A stretch of 15,325 nucleotides of DNA from Deltaproteobacteria bacterium (GTDB lineage: Bacteria; Desulfobacterota; Anaeroferrophillalia; Anaeroferrophillales; Tharpellaceae): NCBI GenBank assembly GCA_013153415.1, contig JAADEO010000171.1:1-15325 (forward strand). The letters run 5' to 3'. A model generated the notes under the pieces. That model saw nothing but the letters and a program-made list of their open reading frames with translations, searched no databases and had not been told where the DNA came from. Position 1 is the stretch's first letter. The number at the start of each line of letters is the position of its first letter. A program made the position numbers and the translations under genes. Positions 1-7,552 of the stretch are shown here, one piece after another.

Positions 1-809
1 TACAGGACCGCATCTCCTTCGCTGCTTCCGGCCACGGCGATGACATCGAGGTCCTCGTCACGACCGGCGTCGATCTCCTGGGCCGCCAGCACCTTTTTCA
101 GATCGGCGATGGCATCGCGCCGGGCCGCCGCCGCTTCGAAATCGAGACGCTCGGCGGCCTGCGCCATCTCCTTTTCCAGCCGGGCCAGCACCGGTCGACC
201 GCGACCGGCCAGAATCGCCGCCGCGGCTTCGACCGCCTGCCGATATTCGGCGATACCTATCAATCCGCAACAGGGGCCGGCGCAAAGCCCCATCTGATGA
301 TTGAGGCAGGGCCGCACCCGGTTCCGAAAGCGCCGGGCATGACAACGCCGCAGGCGAAAATGGCGATTGAGAATCTTCAGGGTCGAGCGCAGCGCGGTCA
401 CGGCCGGGAAAGGACCGAAATAGCGGGCCCCGTCGGCCCGCCGCCGGCGCACGATCTCGAGCCGGGGGAACTCGTCCCCGATATCGAGCCGCACGTAAGG
501 GTAATGCTTATCATCCTTGAGGTCAATATTAAAAGGCGGCCGGTGCTTCTTGATAAGGATGTTTTCGAGCAGCAGGGCCTCGATCTCGCTGTCGCAGACA
601 ATCACCTCGAGATCGGCGATCCGGGAGACCAGCAGGGCGGTCTTGGCCCGGTCGGGCCGGCCACTGAAATAGGAACGCACCCGCTTCTTCAAGGAGACCG
701 CTTTGCCGATGTAGAGAATGCGGCCGGATACGTCGAAAAACTGGTAGACCCCGGGAGCATCGGGCAGTTTCCCGAGTTTATCTCCCGGTCCCTTGTCCCT
801 AGCCGTCAC
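1..809 (-). CDS. uvrC: UvrABC excinuclease subunit C, N-terminal part (cut by window edge)
   Basis: UvrC makes the two incisions around a DNA lesion in nucleotide excision repair, after UvrA and UvrB have located it. The 269 residues present carry the GIY-YIG nuclease domain (GVY at residues 20-22, YIG at 33-35, Arg43, catalytic Glu82), then four cysteines at 155, 167, 175 and 179 with the spacing of the E. coli UvrC iron-sulfur cluster ligands, then the UVR helix that contacts UvrB (about 206-241). The family is usually about 600 residues, so the C-terminal RNase H-like nuclease and HhH domains lie outside the window. I chose the GTG at 807-809 because it has an AGAGG ribosome-binding site about 8 bases upstream and the protein reaches the nuclease domain at once. 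The start overlaps the end of rarA by 11 bases, so translation is probably coupled. Identification is very secure; the start codon is less so. Confidence 0.95.
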   Translation of the reverse strand, partial: MTARDKGPGDKLGKLPDAPGVYQFFDVSGRILYIGKAVSLKKRVRSYFSGRPDRAKTALLVSRIADLEVIVCDSEIEALLLENILIKKHRPPFNIDLKDDKHYPYVRLDIGDEFPRLEIVRRRRADGARYFGPFPAVTALRSTLKILNRHFRLRRCHARRFRNRVRPCLNHQMGLCAGPCCGLIGIAEYRQAVEAAAAILAGRGRPVLARLEKEMAQAAERLDFEAAAARRDAIADLKKVLAAQEIDAGRDEDLDVIAVAGSSEGDAVL

Positions 810-2133
810 CGCGCTTACCTCTTGCCCCGGCAACCTCTCCCGGCTCCGCCGGCTCTCTGCCGGCCGCCTCGCGTTCCGCCAGACGCTGGCCGATCGTGGC
901 CTCGTAGCCGTTTTCGGACGGCCGATAGAAGGAATGCTCTTTCAGGCCCTCGGGCAGGGCCCGGATCCGGGCCGGATTTTCCCGGGCCCGATGAGGATTG
1001 ACATAACCGCGACCGTAACCGAGCTTTTTCATCAATCCGGTCGGAGCATTGCGGACCTGGAGCGGAACCGGCAAGTTACCACTCTCCCTGATCTCTTTCT
1101 GTACCCGTTTCCAGGCCAGGTAGACGGCATCGCTTTTCGGGGCCGTGGCGAGATAGACCGCAGCCTGGGCCAGCGCCAGCTCTCCTTCCGGCGACCCCAG
1201 GGTCTCGTAAGCCTGACGGGCGTTGATGGCGAGTTGCAGAGCCTGGGGGGCGGCGTTGCCGATATCCTCGGAAGCGAAACGGATCATCCGGCGGGCGCAG
1301 TAGAGGGGATCCTCGCCGGCTTCGAGCATCCGCCCGAGCCAGTAGAGGGCGGCATCAGGATCACCGGCCCGCAGGCTTTTGATCAAGGCCGAGATCTGAT
1401 TGAAATGCTCTTCGCCGTCGCGGTCGTAGAGCAGCTCGCGACCCTCCAGCAACGGAGCGAGATCGGCCGGCTCCAGTTTTTCGCGGGAGGCCTCGAGGTT
1501 GAGAAAGGCGGTCTCGAGCAGGTTCAGGGCCCGGCGGGCATCGCCCTCGGCAAAAGCGGCGATGCGCCCGATAACGGCTTCATCGATCACCGTTTTCCGC
1601 TCGTAGTCCGCTGCCAGACGTTTTGCGGCCCGGCCGAGCAGAATCTCGAGATCGGCCGGACGCAGCGGTTCGAGCACCGCCACCCGGGCCCGGGAGAGCA
1701 ACGGTGTGATGATCGAAAAGGAGGGGTTCTCAGTGGTCGCCCCGAGCAGAATCAGGCTGCCCTCCTCGACCGGGCCCAAGAGAAAATCCTGCTGGGCCTT
1801 GTTGAAACGGTGGATCTCATCGAGAAAAAGCACGGTCCGGACCCCGAGCCGCCGGTTGTCGCGGCCCCGGGTCGCGAGCTTGCGGATATCGCCGACCCCG
1901 GCGGTGACGGCCGAGAGCCTGTGGAAATCGGCCTCGACCGCTTCGGCCAGAAGCGTCGCCAGAGTAGTCTTGCCGCAGCCCGGCGGTCCCCAGAAAATCA
2001 GCGAATAGAGTTCTCCGGCCTTAAGCATCCGGGCGATGAAACCGTTCTCCCTGAGCAGGTGGGTCTGGCCGATGAATTCATCAAGACTCTTCGGCCGCAG
2101 GCGATGAGCCAGCGGCGGCAGATTGGATGACAA
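799..2133 (-). CDS. rarA: Replication-associated recombination protein A (MgsA/RarA), AAA+ ATPase
   Basis: RarA is a clamp-loader-like AAA+ ATPase that acts at stalled replication forks and single-strand/double-strand DNA junctions. All diagnostic parts are visible in the 444 residues: Walker A GPPGCGKT at 49-56, Walker B ending in Asp105-Glu106 followed by the family-typical IHRFNKAQQD, sensor 1 GATTENPSF at 131-139, a putative arginine finger at 148, sensor 2 GDARRALN at 197-204, and the C-terminal tetramerisation domain with MIRFASEDIGNA near 283-294. Length is normal. The start is a TTG at 2131-2133, supported by a GGAG site seven bases upstream (complement of 2141-2144); no better ATG or GTG start precedes the conserved LAHRLRPKSLDEFIGQ segment. 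The 3' end overlaps uvrC. A weak start codon plus a strong ribosome-binding site suggests modest expression, which is inference. Confidence 0.97.
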   Translation of the reverse strand: MSSNLPPLAHRLRPKSLDEFIGQTHLLRENGFIARMLKAGELYSLIFWGPPGCGKTTLATLLAEAVEADFHRLSAVTAGVGDIRKLATRGRDNRRLGVRTVLFLDEIHRFNKAQQDFLLGPVEEGSLILLGATTENPSFSIITPLLSRARVAVLEPLRPADLEILLGRAAKRLAADYERKTVIDEAVIGRIAAFAEGDARRALNLLETAFLNLEASREKLEPADLAPLLEGRELLYDRDGEEHFNQISALIKSLRAGDPDAALYWLGRMLEAGEDPLYCARRMIRFASEDIGNAAPQALQLAINARQAYETLGSPEGELALAQAAVYLATAPKSDAVYLAWKRVQKEIRESGNLPVPLQVRNAPTGLMKKLGYGRGYVNPHRARENPARIRALPEGLKEHSFYRPSENGYEATIGQRLAEREAAGREPAEPGEVAGARGKRGDG

Positions 2134-2225
2134 AAGAGATCTCCACTATTCTGTTTGACAATAGAAAAACGTCCCCACCACGATCCGGCCCGGCGTCGGA
2201 GCGGAAGCAGTCCGACCGGTCACCC

Positions 2226-2936
2226 TCACCGGGACGGTTCCGGATCGAACCTGGCGAATACGCGATCGGCGGCGCCCAGCAGTTTGTCACCGGGACAAAT
2301 GAGCACGGACTGACCGGACTCCGGACGCAGCTGGAAATCAAAGGCGGGATTGGCAAGCCTGAGCCGGGCACCGGCCTGCCGGTCACCGAAATGGAGTACA
2401 AAACGCCCCGCCCGGCAGCTGAAACAGAGATCCTCCACTTCGGCCTCAACCTCCGGAACCTCATCGGCCAGACGATATTTTTCTCCCGGCCGCCACGGTC
2501 GCTGGTCAGATTCCGATGCGGAGGAAAGCGGGATGGTCGCCCCCGAAGCGAGTCTGACCGTCAGCGCTCCGGCCGGATATCGCAGGGCCTCCGCCAGAGT
2601 CGCGAGTTCGGCCGGCGGATCACCGTAGGTTCCCTCCTCGAGCGGCTCCAGAATCTGGGGGTCGCGTCGGATCAGGGCCCGGAGAAAATCCTCCCGACTG
2701 GCGATGACCGGGTCTTCCGCCCGGTTTCGCGGAGCGAGTTTGTCCCGATAGCGCCGGTTCAGCAGCACCAGGGTCGCAACAGCGACGACCAGAGCCAACA
2801 TCACCGAGACCATCCAACCGACCGGTTTCCCGGCATCGGGACCCGCCGCCAGCGCCGGTCCGGCCGCCAGGACGGAAAGAACCCAGAACGACGTCCCGGT
2901 CAAACCGGCACAAAACCATCTACGCAACTGTCGCAT
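2226..2936 (-). CDS. Small membrane protein of unknown function
   Basis: I do not recognise this family. The chosen ATG at 2934-2936 gives 236 residues and has a good AAGGAAG ribosome-binding site. It begins with a basic, hydrophobic segment ending in ALAA (residues 1-31), which looks like a cleavable signal peptide or first membrane helix. A second hydrophobic span follows at about 38-59 with RRYRDK directly after it. By the positive-inside rule the remaining 175 or so residues would be cytoplasmic. That soluble part is rich in Glu, Arg and Leu and ends in short alternating stretches that look like a small beta-sandwich; it shows no catalytic motif I can name. An in-frame GTG at 3048-3050 would add 38 residues, but the extension lies inside a leader repeat that is also found in front of another gene, so I reject it. 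The gene follows the beta-barrel gene by 120 bases and precedes rarA by 92. Confidence 0.7.
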   Translation of the reverse strand: MRQLRRWFCAGLTGTSFWVLSVLAAGPALAAGPDAGKPVGWMVSVMLALVVAVATLVLLNRRYRDKLAPRNRAEDPVIASREDFLRALIRRDPQILEPLEEGTYGDPPAELATLAEALRYPAGALTVRLASGATIPLSSASESDQRPWRPGEKYRLADEVPEVEAEVEDLCFSCRAGRFVLHFGDRQAGARLRLANPAFDFQLRPESGQSVLICPGDKLLGAADRVFARFDPEPSR

Positions 2937-2962
2937 CGTTTCTTCCTTGCAAACCGTGATCC

Positions 2963-3036
2963 TGCCAAAATGAACTCCGCCGGAAATCCGGCCGGGGACC
3001 AGCATCGCGATCCCGCAACCCCAAACCTCCGAATCC
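2963..3036 (-). repeat. Duplicated leader element, copy A
   Basis: This stretch lies in the 5' leader of the membrane-protein gene starting at 2936. It aligns without gaps to 9257-9330, the leader of the nucleotidase gene. By hand count 56 of 74 bases are identical, and 32 of the 36 nearest the gene. With a one-base gap the similarity continues toward the ribosome-binding site. Read as leftward RNA it contains a hairpin, GCCGG-AUUU-CCGGC (2979-2992), followed by the invariant GUUCAUUUUGGCA. It matches no riboswitch class I recognise. It may be a regulatory RNA element or a dispersed repeat. Confidence 0.75.
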
Positions 3037-3056
3037 GTTTTCAACCTCACCCGGCC

Positions 3057-3719
3057 TTAAAAGGAGCGGCCGATCCCGAGATAGACCGGAAAGGTCCAGG
3101 AAGCGTCGGCATCGGCCGCCTCGAGCCGGTCATCGGGAGCCCCGAGATAACGGGCCCGGACACTGCCGCTCAGGCGCCAGCCGCCGAGTTCGCACTCGAG
3201 CCCGAGCCCGAGATCGGCCAGCGGCACCCACGCTGAATCCCAGTAGGTGGTCGACAGCGAATACCAGGAAACCTCGACCTTGGAGAGATGGGCGGCTCCG
3301 ACATGAAATTCGGCATAGGGACGAACCGGCGACTTCACAGGGAAGAAGAACTTGCTGCCGCAATAGAGGGGTACCACCTCCAAATTGTCGAAATCGAGTC
3401 CCTGGTACTCTCCGCCACCGAACCGCTCATAACCGGCTCCGGCCACCAGTTCTACCGTCCGGTTGAGCCGCCAGCCGGCCTCGAGCGCGATTCCGCGGCC
3501 GACATGGAAGATATCGTCATAATCGGGAGCCCCGGCTCCCCGGCCGGCATCCCCCGCCAGAAAAGGGGAAAAACCGGGACGCAGAGTCAAGGAAAAACGC
3601 GGGGCCGAAACCGGGTCGGCCGAGGCGGCGAAAAGCACTGGCGGCCGAAAAAACAGGAGCAGTCCGGCCAGAAGCGGCAGCAGAAACAAAATCCGGCAAC
3701 AATACGATTTTCTGAACAT
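3057..3719 (-). CDS. Outer-membrane beta-barrel protein (small, OmpA-/OmpW-like size)
   Basis: The ATG at 3717-3719 gives 220 residues and has a GGAGAGG ribosome-binding site a few bases upstream; a longer reading frame to 3758 lacks one. Residues 1-31 form a clear signal peptide (basic start, long Leu-rich core, ending VLFA). The mature part consists of alternating polar/hydrophobic strands with aromatic belts and Gly turns, for example GIALEAGWRLNRTVELVAGA, then PYAEFHVGAAHL, then LGLGLECEL, and it ends in Phe (YLGIGRSF), the usual C-terminal signature for BAM-mediated insertion. About eight strands would fit, as in the OmpA-type barrel superfamily. No ligand-specific motif is visible. It begins 46 bases after the stop of the 1220-residue exported protein on the same strand, so the two are probably co-transcribed and may work together at the surface. 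That functional link is inference. Confidence 0.85.
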   Translation of the reverse strand: MFRKSYCCRILFLLPLLAGLLLFFRPPVLFAASADPVSAPRFSLTLRPGFSPFLAGDAGRGAGAPDYDDIFHVGRGIALEAGWRLNRTVELVAGAGYERFGGGEYQGLDFDNLEVVPLYCGSKFFFPVKSPVRPYAEFHVGAAHLSKVEVSWYSLSTTYWDSAWVPLADLGLGLECELGGWRLSGSVRARYLGAPDDRLEAADADASWTFPVYLGIGRSF

Positions 3720-3765
3720 AGGTCCTCTCCATGAAAGCAATGACTTCACGCAAACCACTCCTTCA

Positions 3766-6700
3766 TCAGAACGGCAGCAGGGAATTGAAAACGGAACTCT
3801 GCCAGGAAGACTGGGGCCGGGCCGGATGAACCGCCAGCGTCAAGCCGTGATCATTGTCGACCACCGGCACGTGACTGCCCACCACTTCGGCGGTCAGACG
3901 ACTGAGACCAACCTGGGTCGGACGCCAACGACACCAGACCGGGCTTCCGGCGCCGATCACGCTGATCCGGCGCATGGCCAGCAGGCGTCTCCGACCGGAG
4001 AAATCCTCTTCATAGAAACAGACATTGACAAAACGGGGATGGTAAGCCGCGTTGGTGACTATCCGCGCCCGGATCCGATACTCCTCCCCGGCCGTCACCG
4101 GAATCGGACCGGCGGAAAGGTATTCGCCCTCCTTCTCAAGTTCGATGTCGGCCACCGCCAGCCATCTTTCGGACGCCGCATTCTGAAGAAGAATCTGTTC
4201 CGGAGCCCGAACAACATGAACCCCCGAGCTCCAGGGCCAGAATCCTTCATTATTCCCGTGCAGAATCCGCTGCCCGTCGGCGTCCTTCCATTCATGCAGC
4301 TCATCGGTGATTTCATTGTCGGGATCGAGGGTGACATAGAAACGATAACCATTCTCCGAAGCCTTGCCGGCGGTGTCCCAGACGACATAAACCTCTTTCA
4401 TCGAATCGTTGAATCCGTCACTGAGCGTACCCAGGGAAACCCGGGTATCGCCGACCAGCTCCCGTTCCCCGATCTCCTCGTCGCGTTCATCGAGCTGGAC
4501 AACCTCGAAACGAACCTTGAGATCCTCGACCGGGTCACTGAGAGCAAAATTGTAGACCCGGGCGCAGAGCCTCACCTTTTCACCATCGACCGGCGGCCCG
4601 GTGAGCGCCGGGTGCAGACCGGAAACCGGATCGGGATCATCCCGGCGCAGGAGAAAACCGCGCATGTTCATACGGTCGGAATGATCGTTCAGGATCCAGT
4701 ACTCTTCCCGGTGCTCGCCTTCGGGTTCATGCCAGGTGAAACGGTTGGGCAGATTGAGACCCGGATCGGGCCGGCGGCCGTAATGCCGCCGCCACCAGGC
4801 GGCGCCGTCCGCGGCATACAGGGGATCCACGGCATAGGCCACTTTCAGGGCCCCGGTGCCGGCCGTCATGTAGACTGCCGGCATGAAACCGTAATCATAC
4901 CTGGAATCGTTATGGGAGTGCATCGAGATGGTGATGCCCTTGCCCGCGCTGATAACGGTGGAAGAGACCTTCGCCCCGCCCCAGCTGTTGCTCTGATTGA
5001 AATTGACCTCGACCTCGACCCCGTCCGCCTCGGAACCGATGCTGCTCACGACCTCCTCGTTCTCCCCCAGGGTGTGCTCATAACTGATCCGCTTCTCATC
5101 GGAGGTCGCGACCGACCAGGATATGGACTGGGACTGGGTGATCCCGGTCACCGTGTAGGTTGCGAGTTCATTCAGAGGAACCTTGGTCCGGGATCCGTCC
5201 GGCCGGATGTAGCTGCCGAGATCAGCCAGAAAAGCGGGTCGGGTCCCGACCTCGGAGTCCGACCCGGAATCGGTTTCGACTATCGGAGGATAGGTGAGAA
5301 CGTTGCCGTTCTGGTGCCAGGGCTGGTACCAGTCGGCGGAACGGCCGGCGACCCGGAACGAAGTGCTGGCGGCGGGCAGCAGGACCTCCAGAAACCCGTA
5401 CGGAGGCTTGTCCTGGTCGGGATTGAGATAGCCGATAATCGGATAGGACCAGATATCCAGGCCGCCGACAGAGCCCACCAGAAGATCGTCGTGGGCGGTC
5501 TTGCCTTCGTATGCGGTTCTGAAGGTCTGATAACTGGCATTGATCTCCGCTTCCCGGGATCGGTAGAGATAGTTGATTTTGCCCTTGAGCTCCGTTGAGA
5601 TGCCGACATTCGCGATCGGGGGAATCGAGCCTTTCACATCCAGACCGAAACCTCCCCCGTAACTGTGGCTCGAGCTCACGGTCGTCCGGGTCTCCAGAAC
5701 CGTCTCCTGGCTGTCTTTCAGGTCGGTGTAGAAATCATCATAGGCGCTGACATTGACCACCTCCCAATCGCCGGTGGGATCATCCGCATCCACCGGCAGA
5801 TAGTCGACATGCTTGGGAGGCTCCTGGATAATATACTCCAGAAAATGGTAGTCGCTGATCGCCACGTGGATCGGCGGGCCGCCGAGAAACAGGGAATCGC
5901 CGTCGCTGTCGAGTGCGAGCAGGGCGGTCGGCATCGGTTTATAATCATCGCCTTTCCCCTGCCAGATCACCGTCTGGTCGCCGTTCATCTCCTGCAGGAC
6001 CACCTGGCGATAGGTTGTGTCCCGGTCATCGGACCAGAACATGAAGGTGAAAACATATCCGTCGACCGGTGCGTCCGACTGGCCGTCGGCGTTTACCCCG
6101 GCGAAATTCCCGACCGCGAGATCGAGATAGGTGATATAGGCGGCATCCGGCGCTCCGAACGGCAGCTTGTAATAAAAGCTCTTGTAATGAGTCAGAGAAA
6201 ATTTCTCCTCGCCATCGTCCGCTTCCACTTTCTTGAAGCCGATAACATAACTCCAGGGAGTGCCGCCACCGGCGTAACCGCAGCAGACCAACTGCCGGGC
6301 ATAACCCAGCCCCTGACCATCACGGAAAAATGTGCCCGGCAGAATCCGGATCTCGCCGGAAGTGTCTCCACTATGACTCCGCTTGATCTTCCGATGCAAT
6401 CGACCGTTGTCATCAACCGTAATCACCCGCAGGTAATCGGCGGTCGCAAGACCGATCTCATCCGTACCGTCGCCATCCAGGTCCACAGCTGTGGCGGCCA
6501 TCGCCAAAGGAACCATGCCCCCCGGAGTCGTACCCCGCCAGGTAGAACCCACCTTGGCCTGCAAACCATCCGCCGTCCGTTCGAAAGAGATCAGGTTCCC
6601 GGCCAAACCCCGACTGGAAGAGGCCTGCGCCGCCCGGAAAACGGCAAGCCCGAAATGGCTGTCGCCGTTGAAATCTCCTACCGCCAGAGCGACGCTGCAC

Positions 6701-7428
6701 AAGGGTTTGCCGTCCTCAATCACGACCGGCGGGGGATCGAGTTCCACCTCGCACAGAGTCGCAAAATCAACGCCGCCATCCGTTTTCGGCGTCAGTGCCA
6801 GGATTTCAACGAAAACCTTTTTCTGGTGCCTGGCGTTCCGGTCGTAACGAACGACGATCACTTCATCGTGATAGTGCCCCTCGGCATCGGCCACTTCATC
6901 GAGATCGGCGGCGGCAACCGCGAAATCTTCATACAGGCCGACATTCGATTGAGGCTCCGCGAGGTTGTAACAGCGGAAGCTCTTGCTCCCGGCGTAAGGG
7001 ATCTTCTGGTCAAGATCCCAGAGTTCGAGGTGAATGTACTTCCCGTCGCTCCCGGGGAAACAGGAGACCGCCTGCTCAATGTCGAAACGGGTGAACCGCC
7101 CCCGGCAGAGCCGGCGCACCGGAGTGGTGCGGCAGGAGCTGTCGCAGAAATAATAGTCCCGGTCATAATCATGCCAAATTCTATCTTTGTTCCATTTATC
7201 GAGAGATGCGTCATCCGGCGCAGCCGAAATGAACTCAGCTTTATGCGCGCCGGGATCGCCGACGATCATCAGCAACTCGTCATCCCGAAAAATCATTCTT
7301 CGGGTCGGCGGATAGGGCCCCGTCTTAGACGAAGCTCCGGCGACCGCAGCCGGCAGCAAGAGAATCAAAACCAGCCCGAGACAGCCCCAGAACCCCCGGC
7401 TGCTGATCAGAGAATCTTTTTTCACCAT
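3766..7428 (-). CDS. Large exported FG-GAP / aerolysin-like / CARDB multidomain protein
   Basis: This 1220-residue protein starts at an ATG with GGAG eight bases upstream and has a signal peptide (about 1-33, ending AVAGA). Seen in order: a cysteine-containing N-terminal region (Cys95, 99, 107, 123, 153); about five FG-GAP/VCBS-like beta-propeller motifs near 168-190, 245-265, 312-330, 434-462 and 502-525, three with calcium-loop cores (DFNGD, DLDGDGTDE, DSDGD); a Ser/Thr-rich amphipathic beta region at about 575-665 and again at 755-840, separated by a conserved-looking aromatic block (WYQPWHQNGNVLTYPP, 700-715); a CARDB-like Ig fold at about 945-1065 (YVTLDPDNEITDELHEW ... NNEGFWPW); and a second beta-sandwich at about 1085-1200. 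There is no C-terminal anchor, sorting signal or RTX repeat. The paired alternating beta stretches resemble the stem regions of aerolysin/ETX-type pore formers, but that is inference. The location is extracellular or cell-surface. The beta-barrel gene follows 46 bases downstream. The function is unknown. Confidence 0.85.
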   Translation of the reverse strand: MVKKDSLISSRGFWGCLGLVLILLLPAAVAGASSKTGPYPPTRRMIFRDDELLMIVGDPGAHKAEFISAAPDDASLDKWNKDRIWHDYDRDYYFCDSSCRTTPVRRLCRGRFTRFDIEQAVSCFPGSDGKYIHLELWDLDQKIPYAGSKSFRCYNLAEPQSNVGLYEDFAVAAADLDEVADAEGHYHDEVIVVRYDRNARHQKKVFVEILALTPKTDGGVDFATLCEVELDPPPVVIEDGKPLCSVALAVGDFNGDSHFGLAVFRAAQASSSRGLAGNLISFERTADGLQAKVGSTWRGTTPGGMVPLAMAATAVDLDGDGTDEIGLATADYLRVITVDDNGRLHRKIKRSHSGDTSGEIRILPGTFFRDGQGLGYARQLVCCGYAGGGTPWSYVIGFKKVEADDGEEKFSLTHYKSFYYKLPFGAPDAAYITYLDLAVGNFAGVNADGQSDAPVDGYVFTFMFWSDDRDTTYRQVVLQEMNGDQTVIWQGKGDDYKPMPTALLALDSDGDSLFLGGPPIHVAISDYHFLEYIIQEPPKHVDYLPVDADDPTGDWEVVNVSAYDDFYTDLKDSQETVLETRTTVSSSHSYGGGFGLDVKGSIPPIANVGISTELKGKINYLYRSREAEINASYQTFRTAYEGKTAHDDLLVGSVGGLDIWSYPIIGYLNPDQDKPPYGFLEVLLPAASTSFRVAGRSADWYQPWHQNGNVLTYPPIVETDSGSDSEVGTRPAFLADLGSYIRPDGSRTKVPLNELATYTVTGITQSQSISWSVATSDEKRISYEHTLGENEEVVSSIGSEADGVEVEVNFNQSNSWGGAKVSSTVISAGKGITISMHSHNDSRYDYGFMPAVYMTAGTGALKVAYAVDPLYAADGAAWWRRHYGRRPDPGLNLPNRFTWHEPEGEHREEYWILNDHSDRMNMRGFLLRRDDPDPVSGLHPALTGPPVDGEKVRLCARVYNFALSDPVEDLKVRFEVVQLDERDEEIGERELVGDTRVSLGTLSDGFNDSMKEVYVVWDTAGKASENGYRFYVTLDPDNEITDELHEWKDADGQRILHGNNEGFWPWSSGVHVVRAPEQILLQNAASERWLAVADIELEKEGEYLSAGPIPVTAGEEYRIRARIVTNAAYHPRFVNVCFYEEDFSGRRRLLAMRRISVIGAGSPVWCRWRPTQVGLSRLTAEVVGSHVPVVDNDHGLTLAVHPARPQSSWQSSVFNSLLPF

Positions 7429-7447
7429 CTTTTCCGCTCCTTCTCCC

Positions 7448-7463
7448 TAACCGGGCCCGGTTA
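7448..7463. promoter_or_regulatory. Perfect 16-bp palindrome, possible operator
   Basis: TAACCGGGCCCGGTTA is a perfect dyad. It lies 20 bases upstream of the ATG of the 1220-residue gene and therefore probably in its leader or just downstream of its promoter. No poly-T follows on either strand, so it is not an intrinsic terminator. A dimeric repressor site or a leader hairpin near the ribosome-binding site are both possible. I cannot name the regulator. Confidence 0.45.
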
Positions 7464-7552
7464 ACACTAACGTCATCGGGCCACCCTCATTTTCGTATAA
7501 CAAGCCGAGCCGTTGCAGATGCCGCCATTTCGCATCCCATTTCAGTAAAAAT

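Noticed and set aside
793..2130. 445-residue rightward open frame opposite rarA
   Set aside because: It is the antisense of a textbook AAA+ gene, with low-complexity Gly/Arg/Pro-rich translation and no domain; long antisense frames are expected in GC-rich coding DNA.
2945..2975. Leader repeat considered as a sigma-54 promoter (TGGCA ... TTGCA)
   Set aside because: In copy A the spacing between GG and GC is 14 bases rather than 10, and copy B has no -12 element.
2937..3036. Leader repeat considered as a known cyclic-di-GMP, cobalamin or similar riboswitch
   Set aside because: None of the conserved cores I know for those classes is present.
3826..7464. Two rightward open frames of about 590 and 600 residues opposite the 1220-residue gene
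   Set aside because: The leftward frame has a signal peptide, calcium loops and ordered domains; the rightward frames show none and share its codon-phase bias.
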